Source of the DNA: Rhabdornis inornatus
Taxonomy: Eukaryota; Chordata; Aves; Passeriformes; Rhabdornithidae
Reading direction: 5' to 3'
DNA length: 64,000 nt
NCBI GenBank assembly: GCA_013397075.1
Contig: VWZS01000850.1
Location: 372,001-436,000, forward strand
Part shown: piece after piece, positions 23,601 to 36,119 of the stretch
Numbering within the stretch: the first letter of the stretch is position 1
Layout of the letters: each line of letters starts with the position of its first letter
Notes under the pieces: generated by a model
What the model saw: the letters and a program-made list of their open reading frames with translations, nothing else
Told to the model about the DNA's origin: nothing
Databases searched by the model: none
Program-made: the position numbers and the translations under genes

Positions 23601-26600
23601 GTCTGCTCTCTTCCTTGGTTGGTCTCTGCTGCCCCAGCTGACACTAGCACAGCTGTGGCAGTGCAGGGAAGGATGAAGTGTGGTGTTGCAGGGAGAGGCA
23701 ACGCAGGCGTATTTCTGCAACTGCCTTTCACATCATGATCCACAGTGGGTGGCCCATCACAATAATAACCCATTGCTTCACAAATACTACGACTTTATTT
23801 GCTCCTTCTGTCCTAGAGATAAGAGTAATCTCACTGCACAGATTAAGAAACTGTAAGAAAAAAGAGCTTTGAGAATTAGTACTGGGCAAAGTTTAAGACT
23901 GCATTTCCTGCTCGTTTAACGTTTTACTTTGCAATTTAACTAACAGTTTTAAATATAATTTGTTATTTTTAAAGTAGATGTTTGTTTTATTTGCAAGTAT
24001 AGTTACTCCCATTTTGTAATTCATCATGTGAGCCAGAGGGGCTTTTTCATATCAGCAAAAAAAATTAGTGTCATCATTTTTACCAGCGACAAACACTTAA
24101 TACTTCAGAAAGGAGAAATGGGTCCTGATACCCATATGCTCCCCTGCGCTGAGGACTGTCCTCTTCCTCACACAGAAAGGAAGACATCCATGATGGGGAA
24201 TGGATGGGACTTGGCAAGTCGGGATGGGGCTGGCCACTGCTCAGCACACTGATCCCTAGGTGGGCACAGCGGAAAAAAAAGCGACACAGCTTCTGCCCCT
24301 TCTCTGCTCTTCAGAGCTGCCTGGGCAGGCAGACAAATGCCTCTGAGGTCCTGTGCAGGCTCTGCGCTTCCGCTGCCCTGACGCAGGTGTGGACAGTGGT
24401 CTCCTGTTCACATCGAGTTACTATTTTGGCCTAAGGCCAGGGCTTTTTGCTGATGGTGCAAGCGAGCACAGTGGAGGAGTGATTTGTCAACAGTGAGTTG
24501 CTTGCAGAGAGCTCAGTGTGGTTTTATTGCAGCTTCACTACAAATTTATCTTGAATGAGTGACACCTGGGTCAGTGCATGGGTTCATGTAGCTCAAGTGA
24601 CCTGTGGACTGTGATATAAACAGGTGGGTTACCAGGACAGATGAGGTAAAACCAAGAGTTCCTGTTCACTACAAAACACTGGCATGTGCACAGGATGGAG
24701 AATGTTCTTGGGTTGGAAAAGAAATGAGAAACAACATTTTTAAGTCTCTCTCAGAAGGGGGAAGCCAGTGAAGGGGAAACTGGGAAAAGATAACCATCAA
24801 AATATAATGGAGCCTGGGAGTCCCAGCTCTCATCTACCCTCTGTTTTCATGTCTCGGCCACCATAGGAGACTGAAAGGGAGCCAGGATCACCAGGGCTTT
24901 GGGATGCCTTGTCACAGAGCCAGCAGCTCAGACTCAGGGGAAGCTGGTGACAACCACATCCCCCATATCTCTTCCAGTCCGGAGGGAGGGAGGCCGGGAA
25001 GCCCTGTCTTGAGCCGAGTGCTCTCAGGACTCCCAGGCTGGCTGACTCGTGGCCGGAGCTGGGAAGTTGTTTTGGCTGTGTGTCAGCCCCTCTGAAGCTG
25101 CTGGAGGTCCTGGAGCCTCCGGCACAGGAGCAGTCCCCACACCAGGCTGACTGGCACCCGAGAAGGTACCCTGCTATCTCACCACTGCTGGCATGGCTGG
25201 CCTTTGTTTCTCAGGACTTCACTCAAAACTTTAGTTGCAGTGGACATGGTAGGAAGAAAGCTGTGAGGAATTGGTGTTTGCAGACAGGAGTCCTCAACTC
25301 CTCGTGCTCATTGATCTGCTGGCTGAGCCAGAGTTTCTCTCAGGTTCAGATGGGCAAGTAGGTCTGCAGCAAAAGCGCCATTGTGATTTGGCAAGATGGA
25401 GTGTATAGTGGGCAGGGGATTTGGAGCAATATTGATAAATGTGCCCAAGTTAATTCTATAATGTGGGCATCCAGCAGCAGAAACACTTCTTTCTCGCTTG
25501 AAAATTGATTCAAGTGAAAAAAGACATCTAAAGTGCTAGCATTTTTCAGAAAGGCAGAAATTATTTCATGACAGAGTACAAGGCATTGCTGCCACATTCC
25601 ACTGTAAGAGGAGCACTTGATCTTTATATACTGACACACATCACAATCATGCATACTTAAAAATTTTCATTGAAAGTGAGGGAAAACACCATGCTAATTT
25701 GGGAGTGGATAGGATAGTATTCCCCCAAGGAGACAACATTTAAACTAAAATAGGAAAATTCCAAAAACTAGAACAGGTTTTTGTGGTTGAAGAGCTGCAA
25801 CTTAAACACAAGATTTTATGCTCAACCCTTTTAGAAAGGGAGTATCTTTTCATGTGCATTTAATAAGACTTTTTTTTCAAATGCTTTTTTGTCCCAAGCC
25901 TGTGGAGCTCCAGTTGCTGTTTGTTGAAATACCTCATGGGCCATATGACTGTCAGTCTTCCATCTCCAAATTAGCAATGGCATTACATAAAACGTTTTCT
26001 CAGTAAAGCTTTTTATTGTGTGTGTGCAGAGTCATCACAAGATGTTTTTTGTTTGTAGTTAAGCAACATCGTATGTCATATTGTCTTAATGACTCTGTGA
26101 AGTAGACAGGACCCCGGCAGCAGCTACAACAACTCACCATGTCAAGAAATAGTTTGAAAACGTTAGGATGAATGCCAGTGTAGGGAAGAAAAGGCAGGGT
26201 AGTACATGCAAGCTCTCTGATCTCCAGCCTGCTTCTTTGTGTGGATAAGCATCTCATTCACACATACAGGATCAACACTGCACTGCAGCAGCTTGCTGAG
26301 GAATTTCAGGAGAGGCATCATGTATCTTTTAAAGTGTCTTATGGACTTATTTCTTTTCATTTTTATATTATCTGTGTAAACAACTGCAGCCTATTACATT
26401 ACAGGGATGGTGACAGAGATCATTTACAGACCAGAGAACAAATTTCTCCTGTTGCACACCTTAACCCATAAATGGCAAACGAGAAATGTGGTGACTGAGC
26501 CAGGACTGGGTTGGCCGGCTCCACATTCAACACATATTTTGCCCTCCCCTTGCAGGTTATTTTGACGCTCATTCCCTGGCCATGGATTTCATGAGCATCG

Positions 26601-27235
26601 GCTTCCGGGAGTGCTTGACAGAAGTCGCGAGGTACCTGACTTCGGTGGAAGGTCTCGACACATCCGACCCCTTGCGCGTCAGACTCGTGTCTCACCTGAG
26701 CACCTGTGCCTCTCAGAGGGAAGCAGCTGCCATGACCTCCTCCATGGCCCACCACCACCACCCCTTGCACCCTCACCACTGGGCAGCCGCCTTCCACCAC
26801 CTGCCGGCCGCTCTGCTGCAGCCCAACGGACTCCACGCCTCCGATGCCGCCCCGTGCAGACTCTCCTCGGACGTGCCCCCGCACGGCTCCGCGCTGCTCA
26901 CCGCCACCTTCGCCCACGCCGATGCCGCCCTCCGAGTCCCCTCCGCCGGCAGCATCGCTCCCTGTGTCCCTCCCCTCTCCACCTCCCTGCTGTCCCTGTC
27001 GGCCACGGTTCACGCCGCGGCAGCAGCAGCCACCGCTGCAGCCCAGAGCTTCCCCCTGTCCTTCACGGGCACCTTCCCCATGCTCCCCCCCAGCGCGGCC
27101 GCCGCCGCCGTGGCTGCGGCCACCGCCATCACCCCTCCGCTGGCCGTGTCAGCCGCTGCCAGCCCGCAGCAGGCCGGCACCGGCGGCGGCACGAAACCCT
27201 ACCGACCCTGGGGGACTGAAGTTGGAGCCTTCTAA
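17523..27235 (+). CDS. HEY2: HEY2, Hairy/E(spl)-related bHLH-Orange transcriptional repressor with YRPW motif
   Basis: The coding sequence joins 17523-17605, 18812-18890, 18994-19077, 21692-21773 and 26556-27235 (335 residues, close to human HEY2). All introns are GT-AG and phases agree. The bHLH covers residues 49-104: the basic part [18 protein letters not shown] has Gly54 where HES proteins carry proline, a HEY-family mark. The Orange domain is about 120-157. Then come a His-rich stretch (174-191), Ala-rich tracts (263-272, 290-298), the YRPW motif at 325-328 and the terminal TEVGAF. TEVGAF together with MKRPCEETTS at the N-terminus points to HEY2 rather than HEY1 or HEYL. HEY2 acts in the nucleus, dimerises with itself or HES/HEY partners, binds E-box-like sites and represses cardiac and vascular genes downstream of Notch. 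The ATG has A at -3. An incomplete second exon 1 lies upstream because of misassembly. Confidence 0.98.
17606..18811 (+). other. HEY2: HEY2 intron 1
   Basis: Begins GTAAGT and ends TTGTTTCACAG. The first 550 bp are still CpG-rich. An additional GTGGGAA (RBPJ-like) lies at 17,969-17,975. A 16-bp direct repeat with an internal hairpin sits at 18,404-18,442. Confidence 0.9.
18812..18890 (+). CDS. HEY2: HEY2 coding exon 2 (residues 28-54)
   Basis: Encodes the linker and the start of the basic region ending ARKKRRG. Acceptor TTTCACAG|GCAAAG, donor AGGG|GTATGT. It ends in phase 0 exactly after Gly54, the HEY-specific basic-region residue. Confidence 0.97.
18994..19077 (+). CDS. HEY2: HEY2 coding exon 3 (residues 55-82)
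   Basis: Encodes the rest of the basic region and helix 1 ([20 protein letters not shown] to EKQ). It follows a very short intron (18,891-18,993) with acceptor GGGAATAG. Donor CAA|GTAAGC. Length 84 nt, phase 0 at both ends. Confidence 0.97.
19078..21691 (+). other. HEY2: HEY2 intron 3
   Basis: Begins GTAAGC and ends ATCTCAAAG. It interrupts the bHLH between helix 1 and the loop. It carries a CTCC microsatellite at 20,696-20,722 that forms a polypyrimidine tract in front of a candidate cryptic exon (20,725-20,844). Confidence 0.9.
20696..20722 (+). repeat. (CTCC)n microsatellite
   Basis: About six CTCC units in a pure pyrimidine tract, followed at once by CAG. It forms a near-ideal 3' splice-site pyrimidine tract. 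Confidence 0.95.
21692..21773 (+). CDS. HEY2: HEY2 coding exon 4 (residues 83-109 plus 1 nt)
   Basis: Encodes the loop and helix 2 ([20 protein letters not shown] and following LQATGGK). Donor AAAG|GTAAGG. The single trailing G joins GT of exon 5 to give Gly110. Confidence 0.97.
21774..26555 (+). other. HEY2: HEY2 intron 4
   Basis: Begins GTAAGG and ends CCCCTTGCAG. It is mostly AT-rich and unremarkable, apart from a CpG-retaining patch around 22,380-22,590 with a faint Pol III box-like spacing. No other gene is seen inside it. Confidence 0.85.
26556..27235 (+). CDS. HEY2: HEY2 coding exon 5 (residues 110-335 and stop)
   Basis: Encodes the Orange domain, the His- and Ala-rich middle and the YRPW...TEVGAF tail. 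Stop TAA is at 27,233-27,235. CpG and GC content are much higher than in the flanking introns, so several long open frames exist on the other strand and frames; these are shadows. Compared with human, a few residues are missing around CRLSSDVPPHGS. Confidence 0.98.
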
Positions 27236-28710
27236 GGTCTGCCCCCACACACCACACCTCTTCCCACTCCAGCCCCCTCCTGTCCCTCTTGGCGCAGTGC
27301 ATGTGCTCGCAGCCACGAGCTCTCACATCCCCACAGCCGCACCAGGACCCGCTGTGCCCTCACTGCAGGTGTCGGAGAGGACCTGGGGAGACACTTTCTT
27401 CTTCTTCTTCTTCTCCGTTTGTCTTGCTGGAGGCACCTTGAGGCAGCAGCAATGGCTTTCGTAACAGTGTGACCACATCGGCACGTAGAGGTTTCCTGCA
27501 AAATACGTAGAAATACGTAGACATTAGAACTAATAGTTCTCCAGCTATGCACCCTTGTTTGGCAGAGAGGTGAGGGATTGCATCTACCGGGTCTCCCCAG
27601 GCTAGAAAAGGAGCTCCAGTTTCATAAGTGCCTGACATTGAAAAAATAATAAATAAATAAATACATATATATATAATGTGTGTGTTCTGCTAAAACAAAT
27701 AACATTGCACAGGTATGGAAATGGTATGGGAGAGAGGCAAAATTCTGCCTTCAACTTCAGAACTAGGACACTTTTCCAAGGCAGTGCGTGCTCTTGAAGG
27801 GGAGAGATTTTTTTAGCCAAAACTTTGCCGAGGAAGAATGTTTAGTTTGACAGGCCGAGTTCTCGCTTCCTTAGTTCACTTTCTTTGTACAGACTTGCCA
27901 AATTGTGACGTCTAGCATAGCATTGGCAAAAGCAATTATCTTATCAGTGCTGGGATTAATGAACATTTCAGCACTGCCTGTGAGCCCTGAGGCACCCATT
28001 TTTATAGCTTAAACATGGTGCTAGCTCCTATCTGCACAAGCAGTGAATTTGTCATGCACCCAGAAGTAACCACCTATTTAAAGTGTGCACACTTGGATAC
28101 AGTTGATTCATGCCAATACAAGAGACTCAGTGTTGTAAGAGTTCAACTTAACTTATTTAGCTGTATTTGGACATTTACTTTTAGCTGATTCAGTGCAAGA
28201 TCCCTCTTTTCACTATCAGCTTCTGGGAGAATGATCACTCTGGGTATGAATGAAGTTATGGTAGGGATGATTTTTAAATTGGCTATTAACATGCCAACAT
28301 TGTAATGTGGGTTTGATTCCAAACCAAAATGAATGTATTAATGGGATGTGAATAAATTATTTTGTCAATACCCAGATAACTAGTGCTGCATAAAATGGTT
28401 TGCTTTCATTTTTTATTACAGTGACTTAAAATAACCTAAGTATTTTAATACAACCAGTCAAGAGCTAGAGATTTTATGTAAAAAAAAAAAAGAAAAATAA
28501 AACACAGCATGTATTATTATGCACTTGATTTCTCTGCTGTGTGGAGAAAGCAATAAGCATTGAAAATGTTAAACATTATGCAAAATATACTTTAAAATAT
28601 TTGTTTTAAAAATACTGTACCTAGTTGGTCTTTTATGCATTACTTTGTTAACCTTTTTTCTATGCAAAAGTCTTTACATATCACTAATTAAATGAAGTCC
28701 TTTTTGACTG
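27236..28710 (+). other. HEY2: HEY2 3' UTR (predicted)
   Basis: AT-rich sequence after the stop, including a CTT microsatellite near 27,399-27,415. Possible polyadenylation hexamers are AATAAA at 28,351 and 28,496 and ATTAAA at 28,687. The last is followed by a TGTGTTTTATGG GU/U-rich stretch at about 28,710, which makes it the best candidate for the distal end. The exact end is inferred. Confidence 0.65.
28687..28692 (+). terminator. HEY2: Candidate distal poly(A) signal of HEY2
   Basis: ATTAAA with a GU/U-rich downstream element starting roughly 20 nt later. Alternatives are AATAAA at 28,496-28,501 and 28,351-28,356. Confidence 0.5.
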
Positions 28711-31700
28711 TGTTTTATGGATGATTTGTTGAAGTATTTGTTTGCTTTTGAGGAATACTTGTGGACTCAGTGTTGTTTTCTGCCCTGGTAACAAGCCTGT
28801 TGGCTGCTCTGTACTCTTCTGTTCCCCTTGCTTAGCCAGGAAGCCCGTCTTGTCCAGTGTGCTCTGGAATAGGCAGGGGAAAATAGCAAAGCAGCACTGG
28901 TTTTTAGGCTTGCAAACTGGCTCTGCATTGATGGTATGCTTAATGATACAAGCATGTCTGTTCATCCTGGGGAGCCCCAAAAATCATTGGGGTTTCTAGG
29001 CTCAGCTTTCCAAAGGGTTTAGAAGGTGAAAATATTAACCCAATGACATCGTTAATCCATAAATATGTAGAATGAGAGGAGGTAGTTTTTTATCTCAAGT
29101 TCTGGTCTTCTAATTTGACAGTTCTCACTGGGGCAAGGGTTTATTATTGTTTCATCAGACCTGCTAAGCCCCTCTGTGGAAATTGTGGAAAGCTCTGTTT
29201 ATAAGGATGAGGACAAAGTCATATATGTCTGAATGCCAAAATAATAGCTGGCAAGACTGAGGCACAGAAAAAAAGGGATCACACTACAGCCAGACAGACA
29301 CTTCACCCATCATCAAAAGCCTCACCAGCCTCAGCTCGGTGGCTCACTCCCTATCATCCTTTCTCACAGATATTAAACCTGAGACCCATCCCTGCCTCAA
29401 TCAGCTGGTCTCCAGCACTTAAGTGAGATGGGGTTGTCATTCACCTGAAAAAATGTACAAAAGAGAAGGAAGAAGTCTTGCAGCCCCTACACTGTTAATC
29501 AGCCTTGATATTCTTTGAAGTAGTGTTGTTTGGGGGGAATATGACCTTTTTTTTGTTAAGGGCAGAAATGCTGTACTGCTGTTCTGGCATATTTGGCAGC
29601 ATACAGATGAGGTATCATTCACTTTTAAATGTGTATTTTCAAGGAAAAGAGGACATTAATGGCTGGTAGATAAAAAGTGGGGTTTATTTGCATGAAAGAG
29701 CAGGTTGCACCCCTACTTCATTGTAAGCTGTTAACTATTAACCTGCCCTCGAAGAGCCTTGTAGGAGGTCTCCCAGGCATGTATCATCTTAAAAATAGGC
29801 ACCCACTGACTTGTTTCTGCCAAAGGTCTTCATCTAATTGATGTGCCTGAAAACATGATTTGTTTCCTGCAATGCAATACTCTGCCTCGTCCTAAAAAAA
29901 GGCAATTTGAAAAGACTCTGATTAGATACACACCAGGGATAGATTTGTGCAGCCTGTTTGTGCTAATTCCACTTTCACTTTCGAAAAACAGGCCAGATCC
30001 ATGGGCTGCTGATGTCTCCTCTATTGCTTGTTGTGTTGGCTTTTGGTTTCCTCTGTTTCTTCTTGTGTTGTATTTTGGTTTGGTTTGGTTTGGTTTGGTT
30101 TGGTTTGGTTTGGTTTGGTTTGGTTTGAATCAAATCACCTAGAGGACATGAGGAGCTCATCCTTCACGCCTGCTTATTCCTAGGCTGTTGGGAATGTTAC
30201 TTCTCTGAGAGAGGATGAAGATTATTCCAAGTGAGAAATTAACGATGAAGACATGTATTTCACATGTGCTGTTGGAAAGACATCAGAGGGTAATAGCTTC
30301 TTGTGGCTTTGGTTGTAGCTGTGCTAGCAGGTTAGAGCTGAAGGTGTCTAAGCAGTTCATTCTTTAAAACAGAGCAAGGGAAAGCTGTTTCCTTGGCACA
30401 ACCAAGATGCAAAAGTTAGGACTCGTGGCTGTGTGCATGCAACCTTACTTCAACCCTTTTCTATCCTTGTTGTGCATTCAATGATGAATAGACCTGGATG
30501 AAGAATAAAGTTAGTAATTTATATAATTTAAGAGTAGATCATGGCACATTCCACAAGAACACAAGTCAGGCTGCTTGTTCAACAGTTAGCAGTTGGCTTT
30601 GACTAACTTTTCAATGGGTGGGTTTACAACTTTAAATTCCAGTTATCAAGAGGATCAAAGCAGGTTATGCAATTTCTTAGAATGTTTTTCTTAAAAGGAA
30701 AAAACTAAAAACCAATTCTGTCACTCAGCATTAGCAGGCACGAAACCTTAGCCCTCAGCAATGCAAATAAAAAGCACTTAGGCTGCTGAGAGAAGATTAT
30801 TACCCTAGAGAGGAGGCAGGCAATTGAGAGGCAGTGCTGCCTGTCCTCCCTTTGCTGTGATTGCAAGTGGAGGAAATCCGGCATTAGGTATTGCCTAGAA
30901 GAAAAACCGGCTACTGTGGCCAAGGGCTGAATGCATATATTCAAAATAGAATAATTGTCTCCTGACTGTGACTACCTCTGACTGAACAACTGCCAGGAGG
31001 TGCCAGCTCATGCTGCTGCCTCCTTAGTGTGAGCCTTCAAAATGTTTGCAGCTATTTTGAAAGATGGTACTTCAATCAGGATGTCATGAGATAAGCCTGA
31101 GACATGGATTTTGGCAAATTCTTAGGGCTATTGTAAACGAGGAATCTCTTCTTTGCAACAGGAATTTTTTATCTTTTTAATCAAAAGATACAACATCAGA
31201 AAATACTGACATGTGGACTTTTACCAGCTCTGTAGTCACCAGACTCATTAGTCATCTGCTTCTGTAGGCACGGATAGCCTGAGATCACACAGCTGAGCAC
31301 CTGAGGGATTGAACTGGTAGTTTTGTTCAACTTCGAGAAAAGATGAGGGAATTTATATAGCTTTGTTTGCAAGATTTGTGTATCCAAGCAGTGGGAATGT
31401 GAGGCCACCACATGAACCTGAGTAAACTTTACTGAACACTGAACTTTCTACTCATGCTCTGTTTCTCTGCTTCATCATTTTACACAGCAAATGCTTGGAC
31501 ATTTATGTGTAAAAGTCTCAAAGGAATGAGTGCAGCAACACATCTTATCATGACCAGAGATGATAAGCAGAAGAGCACCAGGCAGGTGCTAGAAATGCTG
31601 AGATCTCCAATCAAGGGTAAACTCTTCTGGTTTATAAATGAAATAACATTTTGACAGATTATTGACAGATAATTTCCATAAAATACATGAGATTTTCTTT

Positions 31701-33540
31701 TTTTTGGAGAAGGTGTGGTTAGTTTTGATTTGGTTTTTTATCCTGGTAATTGCTACTGCTGGAAATTGTAAAGTGCTATGAATGTGCAAACACACTCAAT
31801 CATCATTCAGTTGTCTAAATGTTTGCCATGTCCTAAGTTGGGCACCAGCTATCAGTTTGGAGGGGGTAGGTCTCCTTTGTGTCCTGTGTCACCTCTGCCA
31901 GTCCTGTGCAGGTGCCTGGGAAACCCAAGTTGCTTAAGAGGCATGATATATGTATGGCCAGGCAACTGAATTTCTCCCTATCTTGCATCATCTTTGGAGA
32001 TACAAGATTTGAAGCTTAATAATATTTTCACATATGATCTAATTTTTTCAAAGAATTTTTCGAAGTGTTTCTTCCTCACCAGAAGAAACAATAAAACAGT
32101 GTCAAAATAATTTGGTGATAAGACATTATCAGATAACACTCCCATAAAACTAACACCAGTCAACACCTCAATCAACACTAATTTTAGAAGTTCTCTTAAT
32201 GCCCTGACTTCAGTAGTGGTGGTGATTGTAAGATGACGTCAATTTAATTTGTTTTTAAAGGGATATTTTTCTGCATTCATAGTGGCAATATAAATCTAGG
32301 CACATGAACTAGTGTTGTACCCTAGATACTCAAATACCAGAAGCAAAAGGAAGTGATTATGGGAAATAAAATGAAATATGCTTGGTTGAATTACTTTCAA
32401 GGTCTGAAGAGGCAGACTCCTTTTTTACAGATATACAATTGCCAATATTGAATTCAAGCAAAGCTAAATGTTTAGACAATGTTTGAACAGTGCTATTACT
32501 TGTTCTACAGGAAAGTCCTTCTGAGTTAGTGACTGAATTTTGCTTTCCACTCAGTTAATTTTCAGGATTTTTCTCTTCTACAAAGAAAGTTTTCAGGATG
32601 GAAAAATACCTTGATGCAACACTGAAATTGTGGTTACTAGCAAATTTCAAACACTGCCTACGTGAACTGCAAGACCTCTGCACCCACTCCAGGAAACAGT
32701 GTCTCAATGGAAGATGTAAAGAAAACTGTTTTACCTATAAAGAATACCCATAGATATTACTGTGTGGTAAGTGAAAATTGAGCAAATGACTACAAGGCAG
32801 TATATAAACCCAAGGAGACAAAATTGTAGTCATGTGAAGGCCTACACATTCCCCCCCTCACTTTTGATTTAATCCAGAACTCTGTATTTTTTTCATATCT
32901 CAGAGAGAGAAATAACTTTAATTTTCTTGAGAAAAATTACTCCCTCGAGGAGTTTAAAACAAAAGTTAGACATTTAAGGTACACTTTCACAACTTGATTA
33001 ACAAGACGAGGTCTGTTGCGTGTGGATTGTTCACATAGCTCTTAATGTCACTTGCCAGCACAACCCTTGGTTTTATTATACAAGTCCTAAAATAAAGCAG
33101 CATTGTTTTTCTCCACACGGCCTCTCCCTGTGTTGCTTTCTAAATGTATTTTGGTGGAGGAGAAGGAAGTTTATTTTTCTTGGCTTTTCTGGGGTTTGTT
33201 TTTCTGAAGAGGCACCAGGGTGGCAAGGGGGAGCAGCAGTGGGGATGCTGGCTCCTTGGGCACCAATATCATCTCCTTCCCTCTGGGTAGGCAAAGCTGC
33301 TTCTTCTCCTTTTCCCTCCGCTGCCCTCTTTTCGGGCAGCTGTCCCACTGGTTGTCCCACTCCCTCCCTTCCCAGCAGAAAGGGGGGGCAACCGTAGAGA
33401 AAGGTCCTTGCCAGGCAGCCACCCCAGCAGGGGCTGGTGGCGAGGACCAGCTGCCAGCCTGTGGTTTCATGAGGCTGTTTCAGTCCCTCTTACCACACTT
33501 GTTCATTTTGTCGATCATAAAACCTGAAGTGAATGTTTTT
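28711..33540. other. Intergenic DNA between HEY2 and NCOA7, no gene seen
   Basis: AT-rich non-coding sequence apart from the (TTTGG)n repeat at 30,074-30,127. No exon, RNA gene or recognisable transposon was found. Confidence 0.5.
30074..30127 (+). repeat. (TTTGG)n pentanucleotide microsatellite
   Basis: Ten uninterrupted TTTGG units plus a partial one. The G pairs could allow a two-layer quadruplex. It is interstitial and not a vertebrate telomere motif (TTAGGG). Confidence 0.97.
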
Positions 33541-34190
33541 TGATAATCATCTCAGACCTTCAGCCGCAATCTAGTGTAACCAATGTTTGTCTGCTTCCCT
33601 CCTCGTGTTAACAAGAATCCGATACCTGCCCAGCTGCAATGACTTTGACCCTCCAATTTATTATTGCGGTTAGTGAATAAAAATGCTCCAAGCAGGAATC
33701 ACAAAACAAAACAAACAAAACCATTTCTTGATACTGCTGAAAACTGACCTTCATGTGCCACCCTGTCCTCCTTCAAGGCCTGCTAAACTGACAAGAAAGA
33801 TTCCCATTAGTAAATCACTATTGGATCATTAAACCTTTTTAAGGCAGTATGTGTCTTACCAAGAGAATGAGGATTACGACACAGCAGTGGCTGCTGCCCA
33901 CCGACAATCATGGGAACCGACCTCAGTAATAAATCCATTAATTATCTGGCTCACTTTGACCGGTTCTCACGCCAGAGCCGATCCTTTGATGTGACCGTCA
34001 AAACCCAAGGATGCCCAATAGCAGTAGCCACCAACAAAACAGAAGTAATAATTCAATATAAATATGTAAGACCTGCCTGCCCATGCGCCCAGCTTTTGCA
34101 GTGGAGTGTTTCTGTGCCTGTGGTTCAAACTGGAGGCAAAAAAAAAGGGAAAAAAAGCTCATTTTATCCTGTATATAACCTTTAAAGTGA
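33541..34190. promoter_or_regulatory. Candidate conserved non-coding element (possible enhancer)
   Basis: This stretch keeps a dozen or so CpGs outside any CpG island and is dense in homeodomain-like ATTA/TAAT cores (for example ATTAATTATC near 33,936) and nuclear-receptor-like half sites. The surrounding DNA is CpG-poor, so CpG retention hints at selective constraint. An open frame at 33,910-34,185 shows no protein-family features. Function and target gene (HEY2 or NCOA7) are inferred only. Confidence 0.4.
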
Positions 34191-36119
34191 AGAAGAACTA
34201 GGCATGTTAGAGATAGCTTTTAGCTGTTGTTGACATGCATGGCTTTTTCAATCCATGTTGCTTTTCAAAATCAGTGTTATGGTTCATCACCGATATGACT
34301 TAGGACTTGCCCTACGAAGGAACTAAGGATGTACTTCTGAGGGAAACAGAGGAACTATTCCTCTTTGGTGTGCTTATTTGTATAAACAAAATTCTTTATG
34401 CTTTTAAGCCCCTTGCAGGACCAAAACTTTAGAGGATGCATTTTTGTCTGAAATTTTAGGTATCAAGCTACTTTTGAGTGCTTAAATACATCAGAAATGC
34501 AACTTGTTTGTTAGTTCACTTCTTAGCTACTCACCTGTAAAGTGGAAATAGTGTTAATTAATTCTTGTCCTTGATCTTGCGTAATTATGGAATACAGAAT
34601 TGTAATTTCTGTAAAAAAATCCCTCGCAAAGGATTAGAGGCAGTTTGGGTGCACAGCCATGAAGGCACCCTGCTGTGGCCACCCTCCATCAGCCCTGCTG
34701 CCTTGTCCTTGTCTGGGTCTCTGCTATGCTCTGCTACATGCAGCAGACAGCACCACCATCCAGAGCATGTGTTGTAATATCAATTTATAGTCCGTTATTA
34801 TTTTCCTCCTTTGGGGGGGAAACTGGCACCTCCCAGCTCTGTTTTCCTGCTAGCAAGACAAAAATTAGGCACAGCATAATAACGTTGTCAATATAGTTTA
34901 CTAAAGTGTGATTAATTAAAACAGCACACGGGAAACAAAACATGGAAAGGCAGAAAGTAATGATTGACTGTAGCCACAAGGCAGTATAAAAAGGATCTAG
35001 AAAACAGATTTACAGCATGCAAGAGAAAAAGTTCAGACTTTTAAAAGGATCAGAGCTTTCATAATTTCATGATCAGAGTACTTCTTAATAGGACATGGCA
35101 ACTGCTTCTGTTGGACTTGCTGGAAAATGGTCCTTGGACAGTATTATCTAGATCTGTGAGTGGTAATTAAATCTGTATTGGACTTTCAACAACATTACCT
35201 TAAATAAACTCCCTTGGTTTGCATAAAATAATTTATCTTAAAACGCAAACCAGAGTAAATTTTCCAACTGTAGTTCTCAAGGAACAGTCCTAGGAGGATG
35301 TGCAGTGAGGTTGTAATATTTTTTATCTTATTGCCCAGAAGGTGTTTCATAGTGAATCTGTAGCTCGGGAAGAGATTTCCAGTCATGTTTTATGACATCA
35401 ATATTATACAGAAAGAATATTGGGATAGATAATAGGATGGGGGAAAAAGCCTGGAAAAAGGATTGTGTGCCTGAAAGAATCCTTTGGGTTTGTTTTTCCT
35501 TCCACCCCACCAGTTTAATTAACACTTTGCCTTGTTTATGTCCTTTGACTGCCATGGTGACAGCACTAATGTCAGAGCACAGACTGCTCCCATGGCTCAC
35601 CAGCCTTGTGAATCCATGCAGAAAGGAAGGGAATAAAACCAGACCTTATCTTGTGTCCTTGGGGAGCATCCTGACCTGGGGTGCAGAAATTGTGGTTCCC
35701 TTCTTCACCCTGGCACAAACTTTCTGCATGACCTTCAGTTCAAAACCTACAGGTGAAAAGCAGAGGTGCTGCTGACCCCTAACAGAGTGGCTGTGGGGGT
35801 GAACATGTTCAGGGACACCTAGTTCTTTGTCACTCTGGTAATGGTATGTGTCATCATTGTATTAATGCCACAGACAGGATGAGGGGATAGAGTCCGAGTC
35901 ACACTCCTGACAATACTTTGTGACTTTTTTCTTTTTATTTTTTTAAACGTTATATTAAGACTGTTTAAAGACAACTTGTAAAGTTTCCATATACGTCATT
36001 CAACTCAGAAACTAGGCAGTGATGTGCCTAAATAAAAGCTTCATTTGAACATGAAATTGGCTTTATCAGCAAATACAAATCCTTCATTACTCTACAGCTC
36101 ATTAAAATGAAACGGGCAC

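Noticed and set aside
26420..27013. 197-codon open frame antisense to HEY2 exon 5, plus overlapping + strand frames
   Set aside because: Shadow frames of the GC-rich HEY2 coding exon. The sense frame matches HEY2 perfectly.
30074..30127. Interstitial telomere repeat
   Set aside because: The unit is TTTGG, not TTAGGG. It is a plain microsatellite.
33910..34185. 91-codon open frame
   Set aside because: No family resemblance, ends in a Lys-rich low-complexity run, and has no matching splice sites. The region is better explained as non-coding with retained CpGs.
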